From Chryseobacterium pennae (GTDB lineage: Bacteria > Bacteroidota > Bacteroidia > Flavobacteriales > Weeksellaceae), in the NCBI RefSeq assembly GCF_003385515.1, contig NZ_QNVT01000002.1, positions 62,001-126,000 on the forward strand: a stretch of DNA of 64,000 bases. The letters run 5' to 3'. Within the stretch, counting starts at the first letter, position 1, and each line of letters opens with the position of its first letter. The notes below the pieces were generated by a model that saw nothing but the letters and a program-made list of their open reading frames with translations, ran no database searches and was not told the origin of the DNA. The position numbers were made by a program, and so were the translations under genes. Below, piece by piece: positions 1-8,051 of the stretch.

Positions 1-691
1 CAATTAGTCTCAATTTATAATTCAGAATATAGTGGGTAATCGTTTCTCCGCTGTGATTTTTAAAGTAGCTGCCGAGATAAGTTTCAGACAACCCAAATTT
101 CTGAGCGATTACAGAGACTTTTAAAAGGGCCGGATCGTGAATATTACCTTGAATATAATCAATGATTTCAACAATTCTTTTATCAGTGTTGGAAGCCACA
201 TGTTCAATCCGCATTTTTGATATATTTCTTGCAGCAATCACAATTAAAGCATTCACATAATGCAGCGTCAGTTCTTCCTGATAAATATCGGGATGATGAA
301 TCCCATGAAGAAGTGAAGAAGCAATTGATTCCACCAGAACAACATCCGGTTTATTCTGCAAAATACATCCGGAAAGATAAGATGCTCCATACAGCAGGCA
401 TCCTATTGAATTAATGTTATTCCATTTATAATCTTTTACATAACGCTCACTGAACTTTACGAGTAAAAGCTCTGTTCTTTCTTTAATTTCCAAGTGATGC
501 TTATCTTCAGGAGTCAGTAATAACAGGCTCCCTTTAGTATAAGAAGCAATATTGTCATTGATTACAAAAGAACCTTTTCCGGAAATGACATATATAATCT
601 GAAAAAACGAGAATTGAATACCTTTTAAGGGGCAATTTTCAGTTTCATAATATTCAACTTTAACCAATTGATCTATATTCTCTCTTTTCAT
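1..691 (-). CDS. AraC family transcriptional regulator (3' end outside window)
   Basis: Reading leftward from an ATG at 691 gives 230 codons still open at base 1, so the C-terminus is missing. The N-terminal part is a cupin-like sensor (VISGKGSF..., LLLLTPEDKHH). From about residue 170 an AraC-type helix-turn-helix begins (ALLKVSVIAQKFGLSETYLG, then YFKNHSGET), with the second helix pair just reaching the edge. It is divergent from the MFS exporter at 780, with 88 bp between the starts. That layout usually means the regulator controls the exporter, which is an inference here. The ligand cannot be read from sequence. Confidence 0.85.
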   Translation of the reverse strand, partial: MKRENIDQLVKVEYYETENCPLKGIQFSFFQIIYVISGKGSFVINDNIASYTKGSLLLLTPEDKHHLEIKERTELLLVKFSERYVKDYKWNNINSIGCLLYGASYLSGCILQNKPDVVLVESIASSLLHGIHHPDIYQEELTLHYVNALIVIAARNISKMRIEHVASNTDKRIVEIIDYIQGNIHDPALLKVSVIAQKFGLSETYLGSYFKNHSGETITHYILNYKLRLI

Positions 692-779
692 GTGATAAAA
701 GTACTTATTTATCATTAAAATATACTGATTTTTTACATTTTTTCTGTCCAAATTTGCTACATCAAAATTTTTAAAATCA

Positions 780-1952
780 ATGAAAAGATCAATCTATGTC
801 CTGGCGCTTGGAGCTTTTGGCATTATTACTACTGAATTTGGTGTTGTAGGTATTCTTCCTACCATCAGCAGACAATTTGGGGTATCAATTGATACAGCTG
901 GATGGTTATTGAGCGCTTTTGCCATTACTGTCGCTGTGTCTTCTCCTTTTATCACCTCTTTCACCAGCAAAATAAACCGTAAGTTTCTCCTATGCCTTGT
1001 AATGAGCATATTTGTACTATCCAATATTATATCTGCTTTTTCTACAAACTTTACGATGCTTATGATTGCCCGAATATTACCAGCAATATTACATCCACTT
1101 TTCTGGAATATTTCCATTGCTATTGCATTTAAGAAAAAGGGTGCAAAAGGAGTTTCTACCGTCATGCTGGGACTGAGTCTTGCCACAGTTCTCGGTATTC
1201 CGATGACGACCTATGCAGCTGACCTCTTTCACGATTGGAAAGCTTCATTTTTTCTGAGCAGTGGCATCAGCTTAATTGCATTTATCGGGTTATTGGTTTT
1301 TATTCCCTCTATACCTGCAGAAAAAGAAAAATCTGGACAGAATCAATTAACCATATTGAAAAATCCTTTCTTGTGGATGAATCTTATATCTACTATTGGC
1401 ACTTTAGCCGCTATGTTCTCCAGTTACACCTATCTTACTGCTTATCTGGAAGAAATCACCAGAATGAATGGAGCCCAGATCAGCATTATGCTTCTTCTTT
1501 TCGGAGGGATGGGAACTCTCGGTAACTGGCTCATGGGAATAGCTTTAAGCAGAAATGTAAAACTCACCTCAAGGTTGTTTTTACTGCTGTTGATTTCAGT
1601 ACAGGTTCTGGCTTACTTCATGGGTGGAGTTTTTATTCCGATGGTTATCATTGTGTCTTTCTGGGGAATGATTCATACAGGAGGTTTTTTGGTTTCAAAT
1701 ATCCGAACCACGCAAAACATTCCTCATCATGCGTTGGAATTTGTGAACAGCTTACTTACATCCTCTTTTAATATTGGAATTTCACTGGGTGCCTTTCTTG
1801 GAGGAATAGTCAGTGCTTATTATGGAGTTCAGTATGTCCTTTCGGTAAGTGTTCTACTTCTTTCAGCTACATTCTTACTAAGTTTCTTTTCTTTCCCAAA
1901 AGACATTTTAGAAAAGGAGAAAATCGAACTTGTAACTTCTGCTTGTGAGTAA
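780..1952 (+). CDS. MFS transporter, DHA1-type drug/sugar efflux family
   Basis: 390 residues with about twelve hydrophobic segments and short loops, the usual length for the Major Facilitator Superfamily. The N-terminus (FGIITTEFGVVGILPTI) and the loop between helices 2 and 3 (SKINRKFLL, a degenerate motif A) fit the AraJ/YdhP/PbuE-like DHA1 exporters of the inner membrane. It probably exports small molecules in exchange for protons; the substrate is unknown. The ATG at 780 lies 88 bp from the divergent AraC regulator and a good terminator follows the stop codon, so the gene is probably monocistronic. Confidence 0.88.
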   Translation: MKRSIYVLALGAFGIITTEFGVVGILPTISRQFGVSIDTAGWLLSAFAITVAVSSPFITSFTSKINRKFLLCLVMSIFVLSNIISAFSTNFTMLMIARILPAILHPLFWNISIAIAFKKKGAKGVSTVMLGLSLATVLGIPMTTYAADLFHDWKASFFLSSGISLIAFIGLLVFIPSIPAEKEKSGQNQLTILKNPFLWMNLISTIGTLAAMFSSYTYLTAYLEEITRMNGAQISIMLLLFGGMGTLGNWLMGIALSRNVKLTSRLFLLLLISVQVLAYFMGGVFIPMVIIVSFWGMIHTGGFLVSNIRTTQNIPHHALEFVNSLLTSSFNIGISLGAFLGGIVSAYYGVQYVLSVSVLLLSATFLLSFFSFPKDILEKEKIELVTSACE

Positions 1953-1987
1953 ACTTAATCTATACAAAGAGCTTATTTTACAAATGA

Positions 1988-2021
1988 AAGCAACTCCTCT
2001 CCGGAAAGAGTTGCTTTTTTT
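1988..2021 (+). terminator. Rho-independent terminator after the MFS gene
   Basis: Inverted repeat AAGCAACTC / GAGTTGCTT around a 10-12 base loop, followed by a run of T, about 35 bp past the MFS stop codon. Confidence 0.8.
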
Positions 2022-2031
2022 GTTATGTTTT

Positions 2032-2083
2032 GGCTAAAGCCAATGGAATTGATTTGTTTTATTGATTACATGGACTAAAGTCC
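2032..2083. repeat. Paired CTAAAG hairpin repeat (REP-like)
   Basis: Two related mini-hairpins, GGCTAAAGCC at 2032 and GGACTAAAGTCC at 2072, start exactly 40 bases apart and share the core CTAAAG. A related string (ACTAAAGTCCG on the minus strand) occurs near 30095-30106 beside another intergenic repeat. The form suggests a dispersed intergenic repeat; copy number cannot be judged from one window. Confidence 0.45.
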
Positions 2084-2194
2084 GTTCCTATTGAATATGA
2101 TAAATCATTCTCAAAACGGATTAAACTTCGACCCTACAGAGCTATTATCTATCCTATTGATTTATTATGCTATTATGAAATATTTAGATTCTCT

Positions 2195-2572
2195 TTATTT
2201 TACATCATCAATAATAAACTCCATCGTCCTCTCAATATGTTTTTCTTCAATGATTCCCATTGCATATTTTCGGTTTCTCCCGAAATTATATTTTGTAAGG
2301 TAAGCCCGGTTAATCTTGTCGGTTAATTGCTCTATATCTTCAGAAACTATTGCTTTAATGGTATATATTTCATCATCACATTTGATCTGTCCTACTGAGC
2401 TTTTCAAAAAAGTATTATACCAGCTTCTTTCAGCAAGTCCCCATGATCTGGCAAAAATTCGGTTTTGAACTACGACCATCCAGATCTCCAGAAAATCAGG
2501 TCTTTCTGATCCTGCTTTTATTCCGATAAGATTATTAGTTTTAATATAATCCAGTGCTTTGTTTTTATTCAT
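2195..2572 (-). CDS. DUF2255 family protein
   Basis: 125 residues, soluble, no signal peptide. The layout fits DUF2255, a small split-beta-barrel, flavin-reductase-like family: an N-terminal helix (ALDYIKTNNLIGI), then IWMVVVQNRIFARSWGL, then RSWYNTFLKSSVGQI and a C-terminal segment around TDKINRAYLTKY. The conserved W/RS-x-R-x-WY pattern is visible. Biochemical function is not established for the family. It is a single gene on the minus strand with no obvious operon partner. Confidence 0.65.
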   Translation of the reverse strand: MNKNKALDYIKTNNLIGIKAGSERPDFLEIWMVVVQNRIFARSWGLAERSWYNTFLKSSVGQIKCDDEIYTIKAIVSEDIEQLTDKINRAYLTKYNFGRNRKYAMGIIEEKHIERTMEFIIDDVK

Positions 2573-2684
2573 TTTGCTAATAAGTTTCTGTAAAACTATG
2601 ATTAGTAAGTATTGAATAAAAACTTTTTATACAGAGGGATAGAAATAAGATGTGTATGGTATATTTGTATATGCAGATTGATTT

Positions 2685-3011
2685 TTAAAGCATCATTTTA
2701 CTGATGGTATTGAGGAGGCAATCTTTATAGCTTTTGGCAACGGTAATTTTTAAATTCCCACATACAAGCTGATTATCCTCAAAAGAATCAATATTAGTAA
2801 GGTTCACAATATATGAGTTATGAACTCGCATGAATTCATCCGGCAGGCTTTCAATAAGATCTTTAAGTGTCCGATAATAAATATATCTTTTCTCGTCTAT
2901 GGTATGAACTTCGACATAGTTTCCAAGGCCTTTGAAGACAACGATATCTTTAAAAAAAAGCTTTACCAGTTTTTTGTCTGTTTTGATAAAAGCAAATGTC
3001 CGGTTCTCCAT
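2685..3011 (-). CDS. Stand-alone LytTR DNA-binding domain protein
   Basis: 108 residues that are almost entirely one LytTR domain. The landmarks are the start IVVFKGLGNYVEVHT, the middle RTLKDLIESLPDEFMRVHNSYIVN and the end IDSFEDNQLV, all typical of the LytR/AgrA DNA-binding fold. There is no receiver or membrane domain, so it is a LytTR-only regulator of the kind common in Bacteroidota. It starts 8 bp after the NlpC/P60 gene ends on the same strand and probably shares its transcript. Targets are unknown; a link to cell-wall functions is only suggested by the neighbour. Confidence 0.8.
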   Translation of the reverse strand: MENRTFAFIKTDKKLVKLFFKDIVVFKGLGNYVEVHTIDEKRYIYYRTLKDLIESLPDEFMRVHNSYIVNLTNIDSFEDNQLVCGNLKITVAKSYKDCLLNTISKMML

Positions 3012-3019
3012 GGAAACTA

Positions 3020-3592
3020 TTATAAGACTCTTTGGGCATGAAGGTAAGCCTTATTCCAATATTTTTCGTTCAGGGATGAAATAACAACTCCTTTTGAAGT
3101 GGAAGCATGGATGAATTTCACTTCTCCGTCCGGGCCAATATCATGAACAATTCCTACATGGGAAACCCTGCTTCCGCCCGCTGTTGCAAAAAACAACAAA
3201 TCTCCGGGCTTTACATCTCTAATGTCAATATTTCTTCCTGTTTCAGCCTGATCAGAAGATCTTCTTGGAAGGTTAAATTCGTTTTCTTCAAAAACCTTTA
3301 CGGTAAATCCTGAACAGTCAAAACCTGAAGAGGTATTCCCCCCAAATCTGTACGGAGTTCCAAGGTATTTTTCAGCATCTTTTAATACATCATTAATGGA
3401 TCTTGAAACATTTCCATCAAATTTAGAATCCAGCTTCCTTAGATTTTCGGATTTCACCACCGTTTTAGAACCTGATTTCCTGCTGGAAGATACTTTTTTT
3501 GAGCTTCCACAAGACACTACAAAAGCAGATGCAATCAGCAATACAGAAAGCTGCTTTATGCTCAATTTTTTTTCAAATAATCCTGATCCCAT
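3020..3592 (-). CDS. NlpC/P60 (C40) peptidoglycan endopeptidase, lipoprotein
   Basis: 190 residues. An N-terminal signal peptide ends in a lipobox (FVVSC, Cys28), followed by a basic Ser/Lys-rich linker. From about residue 65 comes an NlpC/P60 domain with catalytic Cys93 (FDCSGF), His145 (SHVGIV) and a third polar residue His162 (FIHAS). The family cleaves peptide stems of peptidoglycan, usually the D-Glu-meso-DAP bond, in the periplasm. The ATG at 3592 is immediately before the signal peptide. A TAnnTTTG box on the minus strand (3629-3636) is a plausible promoter. The gene is followed closely by the LytTR regulator. Confidence 0.88.
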   Translation of the reverse strand: MGSGLFEKKLSIKQLSVLLIASAFVVSCGSSKKVSSSRKSGSKTVVKSENLRKLDSKFDGNVSRSINDVLKDAEKYLGTPYRFGGNTSSGFDCSGFTVKVFEENEFNLPRRSSDQAETGRNIDIRDVKPGDLLFFATAGGSRVSHVGIVHDIGPDGEVKFIHASTSKGVVISSLNEKYWNKAYLHAQRVL

Positions 3593-3744
3593 ATTCGTCT
3601 GATTTTTACTTGATTAACGATTGATGTACAAATATACATTTTATATTTTAATTATAGTATAACTATACTACAACTATATTATAAATATATGTTAAAATTT
3701 GAATTTCCGTTATTTATTGCTATATTTGAGTTCAATTTTGGAAT

Positions 3745-4380
3745 ATGGCAACATATGAAAGTTTAATTAAGATCAAAGGAGCTGTGGGTGACCTGGTTTT
3801 TTATACTCTGAATGGAAAAAATGTGGTTCGGAAGAAAAGCGGGTTCAATAAAACGGCCTTTAAAAAGGATCCGTCTTATGAAAAGGTAAGACAGAACAGT
3901 TCTGAATTCGGACATTGTTCAAAAATGGGAAAGATCATCAGAAAAAGCATAGATCTTTACCTGAAAGAAACAGGTGATACCCTACTCTACCAGAAATTTG
4001 CAAAACTGATGACTGAAATAAAGGATTTGGATACTATTTCTGAGAAAGGAAAACGGACCGTTGAGAACGGACTTAAAACTGAAGAAGGAAAGAAACTCCT
4101 TACAACCTTTCAGTTTGGAGAAATAAAAAATGTAGCCTTAGAAGTTCAACGTCAGGATTACACTCTGCGTATAAAAGAAAATGCTGAGGCAGGAAAAGCG
4201 ATAATCATTACCATAAACCTGAATTCAGAGAATTATACTGTTGAGAAAACTGAAGAAGACCTCATTTTGGGTCAGCATCAGATAGCTTTTAAAAAGTATT
4301 TTTCACAGGATGGTTTTATACTTTATTTTATAATACTGAAAAATGAAAATGGTGAAATTTCCCGGATGGGATTTGTATAA
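3745..4380 (+). CDS. Conserved Bacteroidota protein of unknown function
   Basis: 211 residues, no signal peptide or membrane segment. The N-terminus (IKIKGAVGDLVFYTLNGKNVVRKKSGF, then DPSYEKVRQNSSEFGHCSKMGKIIR) has the pattern of a family I recognise as widespread but uncharacterised in Bacteroidota: a short beta segment, a basic KKSG turn, an R-x-N-S/G-x-E-F-G helix and a following K-LD/TIS-KGKRTVENG region. The C-terminal 80 residues look beta-rich. I cannot assign a function. It converges on the lipoprotein gene at 4415 and shares its terminator. Confidence 0.6.
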   Translation: MATYESLIKIKGAVGDLVFYTLNGKNVVRKKSGFNKTAFKKDPSYEKVRQNSSEFGHCSKMGKIIRKSIDLYLKETGDTLLYQKFAKLMTEIKDLDTISEKGKRTVENGLKTEEGKKLLTTFQFGEIKNVALEVQRQDYTLRIKENAEAGKAIIITINLNSENYTVEKTEEDLILGQHQIAFKKYFSQDGFILYFIILKNENGEISRMGFV

Positions 4381-4383
4381 ATA

Positions 4384-4411
4384 AAAAAGCCTGCAAAACT
4401 GCAGGCTTTTT
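4384..4411. terminator. Bidirectional terminator between convergent genes
   Basis: Perfect stem AAAAAGCCTGCA / TGCAGGCTTTTT with a 4-base loop, A-rich before and T-rich after. It serves the gene ending at 4380 and the convergent gene ending at 4415. Confidence 0.85.
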
Positions 4412-4414
4412 CTG

Positions 4415-4783
4415 TTATTTTTTGTCTCCTTTCCAGGTTCCGTATTGTGCCGGAGTTGGCAGGGTATTTGACCAGCTTCCGTTTCCTTTTTTATCCGGAT
4501 TAAGTTTTCCTTTGAATTCTCCTTTTGACGGAAGACCTACTGTTCCAATCAGATCTCCTGTATTACTCAGATTACCTGAAATATTATAGTTGTCATTACT
4601 AACTTCGGAATGCATCGTTCCTGATACTTTTCCTGATTTATCCACTACAAAATTCCATACTCCTTTATCACCACCTTCGTATGTTCCGGACCATGTTCCT
4701 ACATAATCATAGATAGTGTCATCATCAGAGCTGCAACCGATAAATAAAAATGCCGTTAGTAAAAGTAAAAAAAGTTTCTTCAT
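4415..4783 (-). CDS. Small lipoprotein, probably surface-exposed, unknown function
   Basis: 122 residues. The signal peptide ends in a lipobox (LFIGC), and the mature protein begins CSSDDD. Acidic residues directly after the lipidated Cys match the Bacteroidota lipoprotein export signal that sends lipoproteins to the cell surface. The rest is a small beta-rich domain with repeated G-T/S-W and G-x-W motifs (GTWSGTYEGG, GSWSN, GTWKGD), reminiscent of a small beta barrel. No catalytic motif is visible. A TAGATTTG box on the minus strand at 4891-4898 could be its promoter, leaving a leader of about 100 bases. Confidence 0.6.
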   Translation of the reverse strand: MKKLFLLLLTAFLFIGCSSDDDTIYDYVGTWSGTYEGGDKGVWNFVVDKSGKVSGTMHSEVSNDNYNISGNLSNTGDLIGTVGLPSKGEFKGKLNPDKKGNGSWSNTLPTPAQYGTWKGDKK

Positions 4784-5172
4784 AGTTTCAGTAGTTTTAT
4801 AACCTAAAATCCTGTTATTCTCTATTACATTGCATTAGACACACTTTGTTCCAGAGAATGAGCTTAATATTTATTATTTTTTATTCCGTGCAAATCTACT
4901 AATTTTTTCATTCAAATTATCTGAATTCTAATCAGGAGACAATATGTTTATTAAAAAACAACATATTTTGGCTAAAATACAAATATTTTTCAAACAAAAC
5001 AGAGAAGCTAAATTTTTGAGTTATTGTTCAAAAACCTTTGTTTAAAATTTTCATCAATAAACATATATTGTAATATAAATTTAGATATAAAAGATTTTTA
5101 ATTAGTTTTTTATACTCCATTCACACATATTTCTTACCTTAGTGAAAAATTTTAACGTATTTAAATAATACC
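4784..5172. other. Divergent intergenic region, no gene seen
   Basis: 389 bp between the starts of two exported-protein genes, very A+T-rich. It holds a possible promoter box for the minus gene (4891-4898) and an 8-bp inverted repeat AATATGTT / AACATATT at 4941-4948 and 4960-4967. No open frame of convincing character was found. Confidence 0.6.
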
Positions 5173-5856
5173 ATGAAAACAAAGACTTTTTTTTTGTCAG
5201 CACTTGCTTTGTGTAGTTTCGCAAGTGCCCAAGTAGGAATCAATACAACGTCTCCTACAAACACGTTGGACGTTAACGGGTTGGTAAGAGTAAGAGGACT
5301 TTCAAATCCTGAAAATAAAATCGTTGCTGCTAATGCACAGGGGGTTCTGACATTAATTTCTCCTGAAGAAATTTTTTCTCCTAAAGCTTTATTAAATACT
5401 TCCATGTCATCCACTGAGCAAAGATTCACCGTATATGAAGGAAAATGCTTTCAACCTGGAGACAATGCTTCTTCCTGTACTGTTTCTTTAAATCATTATA
5501 CCTCTTGTTCAGGATTTACCAATCCCGTAGACACACAAGTTGTAGTGGTACAAGGTATTAATACAAGTAACGGACAATTCTTAGGTTCATGGTCTGCCCG
5601 ATATGTTGATAATAAAGGGTTTTCAAATGCTACTGCTGTGGCTAACCAAACGGCACCAGACTACCCGAGAATCTCCTATCCGGGTGCTAATTCTGTAAAT
5701 TATTTAGGAAGCGGAAACTTTAACGGGCAGTGTAATACGGATCTGATAACAACCATTAACCAGACAACCGGAGATATAAAAATAGAATCTGTAAAAAGAA
5801 ACATGTATGCCCACCTGGTATACCTTCTTTCTATAGCTCGTTCAAAAAGTTTATAG
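5173..5856 (+). CDS. Secreted protein of unknown function, flavobacterial GINT-type N-terminus
   Basis: 227 residues with a clear Sec signal peptide cleaved after SFASA. The mature N-terminus (QVGINTTSPTNTLDVNG) is a very common start in secreted and cell-surface flavobacterial proteins, often adhesins or tail-fibre-like proteins. The body is short and beta-rich, with four cysteines that could form disulfides (CFQPGDNASSC, TSCSGF, QCNTD). There is no T9SS C-terminal sorting domain. The gene has its own terminator, so it is probably monocistronic. Confidence 0.6.
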   Translation: MKTKTFFLSALALCSFASAQVGINTTSPTNTLDVNGLVRVRGLSNPENKIVAANAQGVLTLISPEEIFSPKALLNTSMSSTEQRFTVYEGKCFQPGDNASSCTVSLNHYTSCSGFTNPVDTQVVVVQGINTSNGQFLGSWSARYVDNKGFSNATAVANQTAPDYPRISYPGANSVNYLGSGNFNGQCNTDLITTINQTTGDIKIESVKRNMYAHLVYLLSIARSKSL

Positions 5857-5884
5857 TAAAGGATTCAGTGTGAACTAATATATA

Positions 5885-5920
5885 CCCCAGAGAAAATCAT
5901 TCTTTCTCTGGGGTTTCTTT
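5885..5920 (+). terminator. Terminator after the secreted protein gene
   Basis: Stem CCCCAGAGAAA / TTTCTCTGGGG followed by TTTCTTTT. Confidence 0.8.
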
Positions 5921-6087
5921 TATTAAATAAAATTATGATTTATTAAACCATTATGCATTCAATTTCACCTATAAATACAATTAGATTAATTATGCAAATT
6001 AACTACATGGAATGCTGATTACGATGAAGACTTAAATCTTATCCTTATGAATAAGGAAATCGAAAATATTCAGCTTGTGCGATAGGG

Positions 6088-6999
6088 TTAAGAACTGCTA
6101 TAATTCTTGACAGTAGATTTTTTTGTTGCCAGCCAGCAAAGTACGGAGCCTGCACAAACCATTAAAGCTCCCTGCCAGAAAGACAATCCTAATGATGTAG
6201 ATAAAAGAACTGACGACAGTACCGAAGACAAAACCGGAATAAAATAGGATGCCCCCGTTAAAATCGTAACATTTCCACCAAGAATTCCGATATTCCAGGC
6301 CGCATATCCAAATCCCATTGCACATGCGGCAAGCAAGAGGTATACAATTGAAGAAAAATTAATTTCTATATTCACTGAATCACCTATTATTAAATATTTT
6401 ATCCATAAAGCAACAGCTACCATCATAAAAAATAATGTTATTCCGTTTACTCCATTTGCGATACGAACGGTTACCACGCAATAAGCAGCCCATAACAGAG
6501 CTCCTATAAAAGCCAATCCATAACTCAGCGGATTGGTTTTTATATTGGCAAACATTTGACTAATATCCAGTCCCTGCTCACCACCCAATACCCAGACGAT
6601 TCCCAACATAGAAAGAATGATTCCCGGCACAATGAGCCAGTTTGCTTTTTTACCGGTAAAAAGAATGGTTGCCACCATGGTGAATGTAGGCCAAAGATAA
6701 TTGACCATTCCGACTTCAATAGCCTGTTTACTATTATTAGAATATCCTATGGAAAGGGCCAGACAAAGCTCATATGAAACCATAAGCAGCCCTCCATATA
6801 TCAAATATTTTTTTGGAAATTTTGATAACGGAATCCATTTCATAGTGAAAAGTAAAAATATAGAAGCCACAGTATAAATTAAGGCTGCACCTACTGTCGC
6901 TCCAAAGGAATGACTTACTTCTTTGATAAGCCCCACAATGGAGGCCCACAGTAAAATAGCACAAAATCCGATAGCTGTGGCTCTGGTCTGTTGGGTCAT
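6088..6999 (-). CDS. yddG: Aromatic amino-acid exporter YddG, DMT superfamily
   Basis: 303 residues from the chosen ATG, with ten hydrophobic helices in two EamA-type halves. The sequence tracks the YddG family closely: LLWASIVGLIK near the start, YELCLALSIGY, QAIEVGMVNYLWPT, NWLIVPG, LSYGLAFIGALLWAAYCVVT, and the end FWQGALMVCAGSVLCWLATK. YddG exports aromatic amino acids and some toxic analogues across the inner membrane. The frame is open to a TTG at 7047, but family starts align with the ATG at 6999 and a TAATTTTG promoter-like box overlaps the upstream TTG, so I use 6999. Confidence 0.87.
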   Translation of the reverse strand: MTQQTRATAIGFCAILLWASIVGLIKEVSHSFGATVGAALIYTVASIFLLFTMKWIPLSKFPKKYLIYGGLLMVSYELCLALSIGYSNNSKQAIEVGMVNYLWPTFTMVATILFTGKKANWLIVPGIILSMLGIVWVLGGEQGLDISQMFANIKTNPLSYGLAFIGALLWAAYCVVTVRIANGVNGITLFFMMVAVALWIKYLIIGDSVNIEINFSSIVYLLLAACAMGFGYAAWNIGILGGNVTILTGASYFIPVLSSVLSSVLLSTSLGLSFWQGALMVCAGSVLCWLATKKSTVKNYSSS

Positions 7000-7284
7000 A
7001 GAATGTTTTTGTCTTTTATAATTGAATACGTCCTCAGTTGTCCTCAAAATTAACGATTTCCAATTACTTTATTTCTTCAGTATGAACAGAATCACGCTAA
7101 ATTTCTTTTTTATTATATCCTATAAGCACAGGCAAAAAGGCAAAAAGGACTACCTTCATAAAACTACAAAAAAGTAAAAATGATCTGTCAGTTTCTGTTT
7201 GTTATTTTTAATCCATTTCTACTCCAATGATGCCCCTTTAGTTAAGGGAAAAAAGTTATCTTTGAAAGAATTAAATTTTTAATC

Positions 7285-7503
7285 ATGAAAGAAAAACTCG
7301 TTCAGATAACCCATGTTACAGGAAAATATATATTGGATGTGGCTCCCGGAAGGCTTAATGAAATGCAGGAACAGATTGACAGATGTTTAAACAATGAACA
7401 GGCAGCTATAGTTGTAAGAAACGATAAAGGAGAACAACTCATTTACCCCTCGGAACTTTTGAAGAATAGTTTTATTACAATCATTGATAAAGTTACCCCT
7501 TAA
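7285..7503 (+). CDS. Small hypothetical protein
   Basis: 72 residues with no signal peptide or membrane segment. A helix (APGRLNEMQEQIDRCL) is followed by a short beta pair (AAIVVRNDKGEQLIYPSELL). A TATCTTTG promoter box lies at 7257-7264, 20 bases before the ATG, and a perfect terminator overlaps the stop codon. That supports real expression of a single small gene. Function unknown. Confidence 0.55.
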   Translation: MKEKLVQITHVTGKYILDVAPGRLNEMQEQIDRCLNNEQAAIVVRNDKGEQLIYPSELLKNSFITIIDKVTP

Positions 7504-7544
7504 ATATTCTAATAAATGCCTCTATTTAAGGGGCTTTATTTTTT
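7496..7544 (+). terminator. Terminator overlapping the stop codon of the 72-residue gene
   Basis: Perfect 10-bp inverted repeat CCCCTTAAAT (7496-7505) and ATTTAAGGGG (7524-7533), followed by CTTTATTTTTT. The stop TAA at 7501-7503 lies inside the left arm. Confidence 0.7.
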
Positions 7545-7802
7545 GAGCCTGCTCTTATGAATATACCCTTCTTTTTCTTCTTTAGTCTTTACTAAGAACC
7601 AATCTCTTGCATTATCTAAAACTTCTATATGTTCTCCTGATTTTATTTTTTGTAAAATCTCTGAAGATGTGTTTTTATCTTTTCTTAAATTGGTATAACC
7701 ATCTAGGTCAATTATGATAGCTGAAGACTGGCTGGCTGTTTTTTCGGAATTAATTATATATCCTTTTAATGTGTTTTGAATATTTTGATTAAAATGGAAT
7801 AT
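7536..7802 (-). pseudogene. Remnant of a bacterial SH3-domain protein (5' end lost)
   Basis: On the minus strand a frame without a start codon reads from just after a double stop (7803-7808) to a TAA at 7536-7538. Its last 50 or so residues (DGYTNLRKDKNTSSEIL, GEHIEVLDNARDWFLVK, EGYIHKSRL) have the exact pattern of a bacterial SH3 domain: G-x-x-N-L-R, then I-x-x-G, then W-x-x-V, then G-x-I-H. No ATG exists in the frame. It overlaps the truncated end of the DUF6882-like gene in another frame. I read it as the 3' end of a gene that lost its upstream part in a rearrangement. Confidence 0.6.
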
Positions 7803-8029
7803 TTATTAAACCAGCTCCACATCCATGTTTCTGATTTTAAAGAGTAAGTTCCTACAGAAACATATTTAAAATATATCTCATCTTCATCATTGTTGTATAA
7901 CCTTAAAAGTTCTGTTTCATCGTCATAAAACCAGTTTGCATACGAATCAACTTCAAAAGTTTCTTTGAACTTCTCTTGAATCTGAATTAAATTATCAAAA
8001 CTTTGCTTGTTGTATTGTTCGTAATTCAT
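7766..8029 (-). CDS. DUF6882-like protein, apparently truncated at the C-terminus
   Basis: 87 residues. The first 70 look like the start of a DUF6882-type protein (helix with QEKFKETFEVDSYANWFYD, then TELLRLYNNDEDEIYFKYVSVGTYSLKSETWMWSW). Such proteins normally continue well past SWxN. Here the frame ends 13 residues after WSWFN with an unrelated-looking Lys/Ile-rich tail and a stop at 7766, where the SH3 remnant begins in another frame. The family assignment is from memory of the pattern. It lies 22 bp downstream of the second lipoprotein, so it may have been a further orphan immunity-type gene. Confidence 0.5.
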   Translation of the reverse strand: MNYEQYNKQSFDNLIQIQEKFKETFEVDSYANWFYDDETELLRLYNNDEDEIYFKYVSVGTYSLKSETWMWSWFNKYSILIKIFKTH

Positions 8030-8051
8030 TTTGTGTTTACTATTCTCTTAA

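Noticed and set aside
217-414. 65-codon plus-strand frame
   Set aside because: Antisense shadow of the AraC regulator that starts at 691 and runs past base 1.
794-1186. 130-codon frame antisense to the MFS gene
   Set aside because: Lies entirely inside a clear transporter gene; composition follows the sense codons.
2091-2303. 70-codon plus-strand frame beginning in the CTAAAG repeat
   Set aside because: Overlaps the DUF2255 gene antisense and the repeat; no protein pattern.
7048-7284. 31-codon ATG frame beginning near 7082
   Set aside because: Lys-rich, no promoter-terminator framing and no recognisable pattern; not enough to call a gene.
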